DNA of 64,000 nucleotides from contig NZ_QMKP01000009.1 of the NCBI RefSeq assembly GCF_003287955.1, positions 1 through 64,000 on the forward strand. The letters run 5' to 3'. Within the stretch, counting starts at the first letter, position 1. Every line of letters begins with the position of its first letter. Below, piece after piece: positions 36,493-44,539 of this stretch. Under the pieces are notes generated by a model. That model searched no databases and was not told where the DNA came from. It saw only the letters and a program-made list of their open reading frames with translations. Origin of the DNA: Arthrobacter sp. AQ5-06 (GTDB lineage Bacteria > Actinomycetota > Actinomycetes > Actinomycetales > Micrococcaceae). The translations under genes and the position numbers were made by a program.

Positions 36493-37452
36493 ATGGCCTA
36501 CCCCTCGGAATCCTTCCCCCGCATCGGCATTATTGGCGGCACTGGCCTGTATAGGCTGCCCGGCGCGGAGGTGCTGGAAACGCTGGATGCCGCGACGCCG
36601 TTCGGCCCGCCCTCCAGTCCCGTCACCCTTGCCCGGATTGGCGGACGGGACGGCCCGGGAGGCGCGGACGGCCCGGTGGTCGCGTTCCTGAGCCGGCACG
36701 GCCGGGGGCACCGCATTGCCCCGCAGCAGATCAACCACCGTGCCAACCTCTGGGCCCTCAAGAGTGTGGGCGTGGAGGCTGTCATCTCCTGCGCGGCAGT
36801 GGGCGGACTGGTTCCCAGCCACGGAACCGGCACCTTTGCCGTACCTGACCAGTTTCTGGACAGGACCTGGGGCCGGGCAGACACCTTTTACGATGGCTCG
36901 CTGGCTACCGGAGTGCAGCACCTGCCCGCAGCCGAGCCCTACAGCGCTCCGCTGCGCGCGGCACTCATCGCCGCGCTGGAGCTGGAGGGCGAAGACTTCG
37001 CACCGGCAGCCGCCGTGGCCGTCATCAACGGGCCCCGCTTTTCCACCAGGGCCGAGTCCGCGGCCCTGGTCCAGGCCGGTGCGCATCTGGTCAGCATGAC
37101 CCAATACCCCGAGCCGGTGCTGGCGGCGGAGCTAAACATGCACTTCGCCGCGCTGGCGTTCATCACGGACGCCGACACCGGCCACGACGGATCCGAGCCC
37201 GTGACCGCCGAGCTGGTGCTCGGCCGTTTGGCGGCAGCGCAGCCGCGGCTACTGGCTGTGCTGTCCGCCGCGGTGCTGAAAGTCTCCGCCGGGCTGGCCG
37301 GGACGGAGCCGGCGGCCGACGGCGGATACCCGCCGATGGCCCTCATGCCGGCCGACGCCGTGGCCACCGTGATGGGCGCCTCCGGCGAGGCCCACCCTGT
37401 CCCGGCCCACCCTGTCCCGGCCCGCCCCGGCCAGGTCCGGGGCGCGCCGTGA
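36493..37452 (+). CDS. S-methyl-5'-thioadenosine phosphorylase-like (MTAP/PNP family)
   Basis: 319 residues. It matches the MTAP branch of nucleoside phosphorylases: GIIGGTGLYRL (12-22) phosphate loop, FLSRHGRGHRIAPQQINHRA (arginine and histidine that bind phosphate), and NGPRFSTRAESAALVQAGAH, then MTQYPEPVLAAELNMHFAAL. Family enzymes cleave 5'-deoxy-5'-(methylthio)adenosine or a related nucleoside with phosphate. The C-terminal ~30 residues include a 15-bp exact duplication (HPVPAHPVPA). The stop overlaps the next GTG (GTGA). The actual nucleoside is undecided. Confidence 0.88.
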   Translation: MAYPSESFPRIGIIGGTGLYRLPGAEVLETLDAATPFGPPSSPVTLARIGGRDGPGGADGPVVAFLSRHGRGHRIAPQQINHRANLWALKSVGVEAVISCAAVGGLVPSHGTGTFAVPDQFLDRTWGRADTFYDGSLATGVQHLPAAEPYSAPLRAALIAALELEGEDFAPAAAVAVINGPRFSTRAESAALVQAGAHLVSMTQYPEPVLAAELNMHFAALAFITDADTGHDGSEPVTAELVLGRLAAAQPRLLAVLSAAVLKVSAGLAGTEPAADGGYPPMALMPADAVATVMGASGEAHPVPAHPVPARPGQVRGAP

Positions 37453-38516
37453 GGATTCTGGTCACGGGCGGAGCCGGTTTCATTGGCAGCCATATTGTCG
37501 ATGCCGCCCTGGCCCGCGGATGGGAGGTCCGGGTCCTGGATTCGCTGGATCCGGCGGTGCATCCGGACCGGCCGCCAGGAAATCCCGGCGCGCCGTTGCT
37601 GGTGGGTGATGTTGGCGATGCGTCCACCGTGGCTGCGGCGCTGGAGGGGATCGACATCGTGGTCCACCAGAGCGCCAAGGTAGGCCTCGGCGTGGACTTC
37701 TTCGATGCGCCGGACTACATCCGCAACAATGATCTGGCCACGGCCGTGCTCCTGGCAGGCATGGCCTCGGCCGGCACGGACAAGCTGGTGCTGGCCTCCT
37801 CCATGGTGGTCTACGGCGAGGGCGCCTACACCGACTCCGCCGGCCGGCCGGTGCGGCCCGGCCCGCGACGGGTGGAGGATCTGGACCACGGAATCTTTGA
37901 TCCGCGGGACCCTGCCACCGGGGAGCTCCTGCTGCCCGCTTTGGTCTCCGAGGACGCGGCGCTTGACCCGCGGAACGTCTATGCTGCCTCCAAACTGTCC
38001 CAGGAAAACCTCGCGTCGGCGTGGGCCCGATCAACCGGAGGCACCGCCGCGGCCCTGCGGTACCACAACGTCTATGGCCCCCGGATGCCCAAAGACACCC
38101 CCTATGCGGGTGTGGCCAGCCTGTTCCGCTCGGCCCTGGCCCGGGGGGAGGCGCCGCAGGTGTTCGAGGACGGCGGCCAGCGCCGCAGCTTCATCCACGT
38201 GGCGGATGTGGCGGAGGCAAACCTGTACGCCCTTGAGGCGTTGGCGGCGGGCGGGGTCATGGCACCGGGCAGTATGAGGGCATACAACGTGGGAGCCTCG
38301 GAGGTGCACACCATTGGCGCGATGGCCGGCGTCCTGAGTGCTGTTGGCGGCGGACCGGTCCCCGTGATCACAGGGGACTTCCGGCTGGGCGACGTCCGGC
38401 ACATCACCGCCAGTTCGGCACGGGCCAAGGCTGAACTGGGCTGGGCTCCGCGGCACGGGTTTGAGGACGGCATGCGCGAGTTCGCCACCGCTCCGCTACG
38501 TGGGGACCGGACCTAG
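37449..38516 (+). CDS. NAD-dependent epimerase/dehydratase
   Basis: 355 residues, extended short-chain dehydrogenase. The Rossmann loop is GGAGFIGSHIVDAAL (7-21), the SSMVVYGEG segment holds the catalytic Ser, and YAASKLSQE holds the YxxxK pair. It acts on a nucleotide sugar or a similar sugar derivative. It starts with GTG overlapping the MTAP-like gene by four bases, which points to a common pathway. Its end overlaps the convergent kinase gene by four bases. Confidence 0.92.
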   Translation: MRILVTGGAGFIGSHIVDAALARGWEVRVLDSLDPAVHPDRPPGNPGAPLLVGDVGDASTVAAALEGIDIVVHQSAKVGLGVDFFDAPDYIRNNDLATAVLLAGMASAGTDKLVLASSMVVYGEGAYTDSAGRPVRPGPRRVEDLDHGIFDPRDPATGELLLPALVSEDAALDPRNVYAASKLSQENLASAWARSTGGTAAALRYHNVYGPRMPKDTPYAGVASLFRSALARGEAPQVFEDGGQRRSFIHVADVAEANLYALEALAAGGVMAPGSMRAYNVGASEVHTIGAMAGVLSAVGGGPVPVITGDFRLGDVRHITASSARAKAELGWAPRHGFEDGMREFATAPLRGDRT

Positions 38517-39652
38517 ACGGACAGTCCCCGGCTCTCCTGCCCGGCTGGTATCCGCAACAGAAACCGGCACCCACCTTCAACGTTGGCAACCTCCAGGGCG
38601 CCACGGTGGGCCTGGATGATGCCGTGGACCATGCTCAGGCCCACCCCTGCACCGCTGTAGCGCGATTTGGTGCGTCCTGTGTCCTTCTGCCAGCCTGCGG
38701 TGAGCATCCGGGGCAGGTCCTCCGCCGGGATCCCGCCGCAGCCGTCGCGCACCTCCACCGCCGCCTCGTCGGCCGTGGAGGTCACGGCAACAGACACCGT
38801 GCTGCCATGGACGCTGTACAGAATGCCGTTGAGGACCACGTTGCGGATGGCCCGGGACAACGACGCCCCATCAGCGGACACCATGGTGGGGGCGACGGCG
38901 TCGCCGTTGATGGCAATGGCCCTGCTGGCCGCGACAGGGGCGAGGTCGGCGATGACGTCGCTCACGACGTCGTACAGGTTCAACTGCTGGTAGTCCAGCA
39001 CCAAGGTCCCGGCCTGGATCTTGGAGAGCTGGAGCAGGTCATTGACCAGCACGGCCATCTGGTCTGCCTGACAAATGATTCTTTGGTGATAGCCGGACAC
39101 ATCCTCGGCAACGCCATCCTCCAGCGCCTCGGCCATGGCCCGCATGCTGGCCAGAGGGGTGCGAAGGTCGTGGGAAACCCACGCCACCATTTCGCGCCGT
39201 GCAGCCTCCGCCGCCTGCTCCCGTTGTCTGGATTCTTCGAGTTTGTGGCTGGTGGCGGCCAGCTCGGCGGCCAACGCGGACAGTTCCGAGGTCATCTTCC
39301 GTTGCGGTGCCACGGGCTCACCGCGGCCGATTCTGGCCGCGTCCCCGGCCAGGCGTTTGGTGTGCCTTGCCAGCCCTACTCCCAGGAGCACTGCGACGAC
39401 GGCGGCAACGACCGAGGCGATCGCCAGGATGAACCACATCACCTGAAGATCCGCCTCCGAGATGAACATGGCGTTGAAGGCGCTCACCATCCCGGCCACC
39501 AGGATGGCCACAGTGGCCAGGACCACCAGCAGGATCTGGACCACAATGGAGGTCCTGCGGAGCAGCCGCTGCAGCACCACTGTCACGGCGCCGATGGCCA
39601 ATGCCCAGGACAGCACAACGGCGACGATGGTGACCAGATCGGCGCTAGTCAT
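38513..39652 (-). CDS. Sensor histidine kinase
   Basis: About 379 residues. Two membrane helices near the N-terminus enclose a very short external loop, so the signal is probably sensed in or near the membrane. A HAMP domain follows (LARHTKRLAGDAARIGRGEP), then the HisKA phosphorylation box VAWVSHDLRTPLASM and the ATPase domain (NVVLNGILYSVHG, GCGGIPAEDL, GAGVGLSMVHGII). A TTG at 39679 is in frame upstream, but the ATG at 39652 is a more ordinary start. The start overlaps the regulator's end, so the two are coupled. Confidence 0.9.
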   Translation of the reverse strand: MTSADLVTIVAVVLSWALAIGAVTVVLQRLLRRTSIVVQILLVVLATVAILVAGMVSAFNAMFISEADLQVMWFILAIASVVAAVVAVLLGVGLARHTKRLAGDAARIGRGEPVAPQRKMTSELSALAAELAATSHKLEESRQREQAAEAARREMVAWVSHDLRTPLASMRAMAEALEDGVAEDVSGYHQRIICQADQMAVLVNDLLQLSKIQAGTLVLDYQQLNLYDVVSDVIADLAPVAASRAIAINGDAVAPTMVSADGASLSRAIRNVVLNGILYSVHGSTVSVAVTSTADEAAVEVRDGCGGIPAEDLPRMLTAGWQKDTGRTKSRYSGAGVGLSMVHGIIQAHRGALEVANVEGGCRFLLRIPAGQESRGLSV

Positions 39653-40385
39653 GACTGGCCGGCTCGGTGCCGTCGTCAAACCGATAGCCCACGCCCCACA
39701 CCGTTTTCAACAACACGGGCAAGGTGGGGTTGGCCTCGATTTTTTCGCGCAGCCGGCGGACGTGCACGGTGACTGTGGAGAGATCGCCAAAGTCCCATCC
39801 CCAGACGGCCTTGATGAGGACGTCGCGGCTGAAGACCTGGTTGGGGCGGCGCAGAAAGAACGCCAGAAGATCGAATTCCCTTGCCGTCAGGGTGAGGTTC
39901 TCATTGCGGTATCTGACGATGCGCGAAGCCGGGTTGAGGACAAAGCCGGCCAGCTCCACGGGCGGCTCAGGAGTGAACTCCTTGATGCTGCGGCGAAGCA
40001 CGGACTTCACCCGCAGCACCAGCTCACGGGGTGAGAAGGGCTTGGTGACGTAGTCGTCGGCACCCATTTCCAGGCCCAGGATGCGGTCGTCCTCGGTGCC
40101 AAGCGCGGTAAGCATGATGATGGGCATGGACTGGGTGCGGCGGATCCTCCGGCACACCTCCACGCCGTCCAGACCGGGCAGCATGCGGTCCAGGATGATC
40201 AAGTCCGGGTTGTGCGTCCGGGCCAAATGCAGGGCGCTGAATCCGTCGCCTGCCACATCCACCTGGAAACCGGCCAGCACCAGATAGTCGTGCACCACCT
40301 GGGCGATGGTGGCCTCGTCTTCAACGAGCAGGATGCGCCGGTTGCCAACGTCCGAGGCGTCAGCGTCAGGCTGGACACTATTCAC
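39645..40385 (-). CDS. OmpR/PhoB-type response regulator
   Basis: 246 residues. The receiver domain has the acidic pocket LLVEDEATIAQVV, the phospho-Asp in LIILDRMLPGLDG, and the Lys in GADDYVTKPFS. The C-terminal winged helix (LTLTAREFDLLAFFL to VHVRRLREKIEANPTLP) binds DNA. The frame opens at 40568, but the upstream residues look random, so I place the start at the GTG at 40385. It is divergent from the glycosyltransferase operon across about 120 bases, so it may control it; that is an inference. Confidence 0.92.
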   Translation of the reverse strand: MNSVQPDADASDVGNRRILLVEDEATIAQVVHDYLVLAGFQVDVAGDGFSALHLARTHNPDLIILDRMLPGLDGVEVCRRIRRTQSMPIIMLTALGTEDDRILGLEMGADDYVTKPFSPRELVLRVKSVLRRSIKEFTPEPPVELAGFVLNPASRIVRYRNENLTLTAREFDLLAFFLRRPNQVFSRDVLIKAVWGWDFGDLSTVTVHVRRLREKIEANPTLPVLLKTVWGVGYRFDDGTEPASHD

Positions 40386-40507
40386 GTTCCCAGCATAGGT
40401 TCGTGCGTGCCGCTGTGGGTGTTTTCGGGGCGGCCCGAAGGTAAGCGTCCCGGTTCCGTAAGAATTGCCGCCTGCCGCGCCGGGCCCCCGGATTCTACGG
40501 TAGAAGG

Positions 40508-41326
40508 ATGGAGAAAGAGCAGAGCATGTCGCACGATGGAACCGGTGCGGCCAGCGGCCCAGGCGCATCGGACGACGACGCCGGGGGCACGCCCGCCGTG
40601 CTGGTGGATGTCGTGCTGCCGTGCCTCAACGAGCTTTCGGCCCTTCCCCAAGTGCTGGGGGCACTGCCACCGGGATACCGGGCCATAGTGGTGGACAACG
40701 GCTCCACCGATGGCTCCGGAACGCTCGCCGCAAGTCTGGGGGCCGTCGTCGTTCATGAACCGAGGCGCGGCTTTGGCGCGGCAGCCCATGCTGGCCTGGT
40801 GGCTGCCACGGCGGAGTTTGTGGCCTTCTGCGATTGCGATGGTTCGCTGGACCCTGCCGAGCTGGCCCCGATGCTGGAGCTGGTGCGCACCGGGCGTGCC
40901 GATCTGGTCCTGGGTGCCCGGCGGCCGGCCCGCGGCGCCTGGCCGGTCCATGCCCGGCTGGCCAACATCGTCCTGAGCCGGCTGCTGCGCCGGATGACGG
41001 GAATCCCCGTCACGGACTTGGGCCCGCTTCGCCTGGCCCGGCGCAGCGCGTTGCTGGGGTTGGACCTCACCGACCGGCGCAGCGGCTTTCCGCTGGAAAT
41101 GTTCCTCAAAGCCCACCGCGACGGCTGGCGCGTGGCCGAGGTCCCGGTCGCGTATGCGCCGCGCCTGGGCAAGTCCAAGGTAACCGGCACCGTCCGTGGA
41201 ACCCTGACGGCACTGAAGGACATGAGGGCGCAGCTGGCCGCCGCCTCGCGGTGGGCGCCAGGGACGGGCGCCGGCGGACCGTCTGCGGGCGGACCACCAG
41301 CCGCAGCCCGGGCAGCCAGGCCATGA
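40508..41326 (+). CDS. Family 2 glycosyltransferase (rSAM/selenodomain-associated type 2-like)
   Basis: 272 residues. The GT-A fold is complete: DVVLPCLNELSALPQVL, VDNGSTDGSGTLA, and the DxD-like FCDCDGSLDPAEL, followed by the acceptor-side GARRPARGAW. It is a single-domain enzyme without membrane helices. The following gene overlaps it by ATGA and encodes the partner glycosyltransferase of the DUF2064 type. The N-terminal 30 residues are an Asp/Gly-rich extension, so the true start might be one of the early methionines. Confidence 0.88.
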   Translation: MEKEQSMSHDGTGAASGPGASDDDAGGTPAVLVDVVLPCLNELSALPQVLGALPPGYRAIVVDNGSTDGSGTLAASLGAVVVHEPRRGFGAAAHAGLVAATAEFVAFCDCDGSLDPAELAPMLELVRTGRADLVLGARRPARGAWPVHARLANIVLSRLLRRMTGIPVTDLGPLRLARRSALLGLDLTDRRSGFPLEMFLKAHRDGWRVAEVPVAYAPRLGKSKVTGTVRGTLTALKDMRAQLAAASRWAPGTGAGGPSAGGPPAAARAARP

Positions 41327-42021
41327 ACTTCACCATCGCGGTCATCGCCAAAGAGTGCATCCCAGGCAAGGCCAAGACGCGCCTGACGCCTCCGCTTACG
41401 CCAGCGCAGGCCGCAGCCCTTGCCCAAACCAGCCTCAGCCAGACGTTGGAGACGGTGCGGTCCTTCCCCGCGGCCAGGCGGGTGCTGGTGTTTGAGGGGA
41501 CGCCGCTCCGCAGGGACGCTGCGGGTTTTGAAGTGGTGGCCCAGAGCGCAGGCCGGCTGGACGAACGGCTGGCGGCCATCTGTTCGCTGGTCACCGGCCC
41601 GCTGCTGATTCTGGGTATGGACACGCCCCAGCTTTCGCTTGCACCACTCGCCGGGCTGGTGGCGGACTGGTCCGCCCCGACGCCCCGCCACGACGCCTGG
41701 ATCGGGCCTGCATCAGACGGCGGCTTTTGGGCCCTGGGCCTGCACCGGCCCGACGGCAGCCTGGTCCGGGGTGTGGAAATGTCCACCCCGCGGACCGGGG
41801 CGCAGCAGTTGGCCCGGCTGGCCAGCGCCGGCCTGGCTGTGGGTATGCTTCCCACATTGACGGACGTGGATCACTTCGCCGATGCCTTGGCCGCCGCCCG
41901 CGATTGCTCCGGCACACCGTTTGCCCGCGCGGTTGACCGTCTGGCCCTGGGGTTGCCGACGGCGAGAGTGCCGGGTTCGGTGCCGGCCGAGGCATCAACC
42001 GGAGGGCGGGCCCGGTCATGA
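41323..42021 (+). CDS. DUF2064 / TIGR04282-type glycosyltransferase
   Basis: 232 residues. It matches the TIGR04282 (rSAM/selenodomain-associated transferase 1) family: the N-terminal IAVIAKECIPGKAKTRLTPP nucleotide-binding loop, then PLLILGMDTPQLS with the metal-binding Asp, and WIGPASDGGFWALGLHRP. The family is related to nucleotidyltransferases and GT-A enzymes. It overlaps the GT2 gene (ATGA) at its start and the methyltransferase gene (ATGA) at its end. The substrate is unknown. Confidence 0.9.
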   Translation: MNFTIAVIAKECIPGKAKTRLTPPLTPAQAAALAQTSLSQTLETVRSFPAARRVLVFEGTPLRRDAAGFEVVAQSAGRLDERLAAICSLVTGPLLILGMDTPQLSLAPLAGLVADWSAPTPRHDAWIGPASDGGFWALGLHRPDGSLVRGVEMSTPRTGAQQLARLASAGLAVGMLPTLTDVDHFADALAAARDCSGTPFARAVDRLALGLPTARVPGSVPAEASTGGRARS

Positions 42022-42755
42022 GCACACCAAGAGCCGCAAGCGATACCGGAATCCGGGCCGGCGGGGCACCTGCAGGCGGTACCATCCAGGTTGCCTTCTT
42101 CGGCCAAGGAGGACACGAGCCCTACGCCGGTAGCCTGTCCGTCGGTACGGGGCACCTGACCCTCCGTCCGGAACCCATCGGGCCGGAACCCATCGGGCCG
42201 GTCCACTTCAGCATGCTCGGCTGGTCCGCCCCGGCCACCGCCTGCGAACGCGAGCTGCTGCGCTCACTCCGCGGGCCGGTTCTTGATGTGGGCTGCGGCC
42301 CTGGCCGGATGTTGGCCGCTGCCGGGGAACTTGGATTGATGGCAATGGGTGTTGACACGAGCGCTCCCGCGGTGCGGTTGGCTACCAGCCGCGGCGCCGC
42401 CGCCATCCATGGCTCCATCTTTGACCCGATCCCGCACGAGGGAGGTTGGGCTTCGGTGCTGCTGCTGGACGGCAACATCGGCATCGGCGGGAACATACGG
42501 GTGCTGCTGGAGCGTATCGCCTCACTGCTGGCACCGGGCGGGCAGGCGCTGGCAGAGGCCGAAACGCCCGATTCCCTCGACGTGGCCTACCTGGCCGTGC
42601 TGGAGGATTCGGCCGGACGGGCCAGCGCTGCTTTTCCCTGGGCCCGCGCCGGTGCGAAAGCGCTAGCCGCTCATGCGGCCCGGGCGGGGTTGGCGTCCGT
42701 CGCCACCAGGACAGTTCAGGGCCGGGTCTTTCTGACGCTGGAACGTCGGGTGTAA
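42018..42755 (+). CDS. Class I SAM-dependent methyltransferase
   Basis: 245 residues. The SAM-binding motif I is VLDVGCGPGRMLAAAGELG (89-107), with acidic motif II in MGVDTSAPAV. The N-terminal ~60 residues carry a 15-bp exact tandem duplication (42171-42185 and 42186-42200) that gives GPEPIGPEPI. The methyl acceptor is unknown. It is the third gene of the overlapping block; its 3' end overlaps the convergent membrane-protein gene by 40 bases. Confidence 0.88.
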   Translation: MSTPRAASDTGIRAGGAPAGGTIQVAFFGQGGHEPYAGSLSVGTGHLTLRPEPIGPEPIGPVHFSMLGWSAPATACERELLRSLRGPVLDVGCGPGRMLAAAGELGLMAMGVDTSAPAVRLATSRGAAAIHGSIFDPIPHEGGWASVLLLDGNIGIGGNIRVLLERIASLLAPGGQALAEAETPDSLDVAYLAVLEDSAGRASAAFPWARAGAKALAAHAARAGLASVATRTVQGRVFLTLERRV

Positions 42756-43228
42756 AGTCCGACGGCGGTCATGACGCCCGCCGCGACCACCACCAGAACC
42801 AGCCAGAAGATGCCCAAGGCCTGCACATAGTCCCCCTGCAAGACTGTATCGTTGGCTCCGCTTCCAGGGCCGCTTGGCTGGAGCACCTGCTGGGCGCGAA
42901 TCAGCGGGGCTGCCAGCAAGGTCACCACCGCCCCTACCAGCAGGGCGCCCCGCACTATCCCCTGTTGGACGGGGCGCAGCCCATACGTCAGCCGCGACAG
43001 TCCGCCGCCGGCCAGCGTTGTCAAGGGGACCAGCACGCCGTCGTGCACCACCAATGCTGCGGCAAGCCAGGCTGCCACGCCGATCAACTGGAGAAGCGGC
43101 ACATTGGCCAGGAATCCGAAGATGGCATAGCCGAGGGCGGCCACGCCCAGTGCGGCCAGAGCTGCCCTCACCCACCAAAACGTTCCACGCTCCACAGTCA
43201 CCGGCGGACCCATCAATGGGAGTCGCAT
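42716..43228 (-). CDS. Polytopic membrane protein of unknown function
   Basis: 170 residues with four hydrophobic segments (for example VRAALAALGVAALGYAIFGF and LGIFWLVLVVVAAGVMTAVG). No domain is recognised. It is coupled to the molybdopterin oxidoreductase gene: the stop of that gene and this ATG share one base (TGATG). It may be a membrane partner of the oxidoreductase. The overlap with the methyltransferase end is 40 bases. Confidence 0.8.
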   Translation of the reverse strand: MRLPLMGPPVTVERGTFWWVRAALAALGVAALGYAIFGFLANVPLLQLIGVAAWLAAALVVHDGVLVPLTTLAGGGLSRLTYGLRPVQQGIVRGALLVGAVVTLLAAPLIRAQQVLQPSGPGSGANDTVLQGDYVQALGIFWLVLVVVAAGVMTAVGLYTRRSSVRKTRP

Positions 43229-44511
43229 CAGATCACCTCCACCTTGTGCACCCATTTGGTCTGCAGCACCCCAGGCCGGCCGGGGGCGATGATCCGTGCC
43301 GGATAGCCGTGGTCAAGGTCCAGCGGCGCGCCATTGAGCTCCAGCGCCAGCAGCGTCTGATCGTCCTGGCTGTACGCAGCGGGCATGAAGGAACGGCCGT
43401 ACACGCCGCCCTTCTCCATACTGGAAATCTGCAGTCCGGCGTCCGCCGGCGCGCCCACCATGGCCATCAGGTCCCGGATCCGGACACCGCGCCATTGGGC
43501 GCCCTGGCTCCAACCCTCCACGCAGGCGATGGGCAGCCCGTAGCTGTACTGGGGCAGGGCGGCCAACTGGGCCAGCGTCAACGTCTTCTGGACCGATCCC
43601 GAGGACACAGTCAACACCCAGTCGGGAGCCAGCGCAGCGCCCTCGACACCGGCCTGGGCCGCGGTTCTGTTGATCGGTACCGCTTGCGGACCCGTATCCA
43701 TTCGGCGCGGCGCAAAGAGGTTGAGGCCCGCCAGCCACGGGAAGGACTGGCCCGCCGTCGTCAGAACGACGACGCCGGTGCTGGCGGTGATTGCCGCCAA
43801 AAAACCCCTGCGGCTCCACCCGGGCCCGGTGGCAGGCGCCATGGCAGCCGGAACCGTTTCGCGCTCCGGCGCTGCTTCGGCGGCCGCATCCGATTGACGG
43901 CTCCAGTGCGCGCGGATGAGGGGCAGCTTGACGGCGATGTGCAACGCCAGCGACCCAATGATCACCCAGCCCAGCCAATAGTGGACGTCCTTGAAGGAGA
44001 ACGGCCAGGGATACCACTGGAATGTGTTGAGCAATCCGATGGTGACTTCCACCAGCGAGGCGGACACAAAGAGGGCAATCGAGGCCCGCTCCAGGCCGTG
44101 CACCACGGATTTCAGTGGCGGCCACCGCAACAGTTCAGGGAACACGGACCAAAGCTTGGCAGCCAGCAGCGGGATGGAAGCTATCCCGGTGGTGACGTGG
44201 ATGCCCTGCGTGGCCGCATACAGCCACACCGGACGGGTCGGGAAAAACATCCAGCCGGGCGGATTCTGCAAGAGGTTACTGAAGAGCCCGGTCAAGAAGC
44301 AGACGGCGAACGTCATGCCGAGCCAGCGGCCCAGCACCACCGTCAGCCGTTTGCTCCGCAAGCGGGACGAAAACCGTCCGTTCACCGAATCCATCCGCTG
44401 CTGGAGGAGGGTGGTCAATCTGTCCATACCCAGATCAAACCACCGCGCCGCGCGCCCCGTCCCGCGCCAGACCTTACGAAAGGCGAACAGTCCGTTGCTT
44501 CGCTGGTCCAC
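43228..44511 (-). CDS. Membrane-anchored molybdopterin-dependent oxidoreductase (sulfite oxidase fold)
   Basis: 427 residues. The N-terminal ~200 residues form a cytochrome-b-like bundle with several membrane helices and histidines in helices (GIHVTTGIASIPLL, HYWLGWVIIGSLALH). A basic SRRGFLAA motif (233-240) and hydrophobic stretch follow, resembling a twin-arginine signal inside the chain. The C-terminal domain has the sulfite-oxidase molybdopterin fold with the Mo-ligating cysteine in IACVEGWSQGAQW (Cys330). It would pass electrons between the outside and the membrane. The start is a GTG at 44511 without a clear ribosome binding site; ATG at 44427 is an alternative. Confidence 0.87.
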   Translation of the reverse strand: MDQRSNGLFAFRKVWRGTGRAARWFDLGMDRLTTLLQQRMDSVNGRFSSRLRSKRLTVVLGRWLGMTFAVCFLTGLFSNLLQNPPGWMFFPTRPVWLYAATQGIHVTTGIASIPLLAAKLWSVFPELLRWPPLKSVVHGLERASIALFVSASLVEVTIGLLNTFQWYPWPFSFKDVHYWLGWVIIGSLALHIAVKLPLIRAHWSRQSDAAAEAAPERETVPAAMAPATGPGWSRRGFLAAITASTGVVVLTTAGQSFPWLAGLNLFAPRRMDTGPQAVPINRTAAQAGVEGAALAPDWVLTVSSGSVQKTLTLAQLAALPQYSYGLPIACVEGWSQGAQWRGVRIRDLMAMVGAPADAGLQISSMEKGGVYGRSFMPAAYSQDDQTLLALELNGAPLDLDHGYPARIIAPGRPGVLQTKWVHKVEVI

Positions 44512-44539
44512 TGGCGTGAACGTGGTGCAGGATCAAGGG

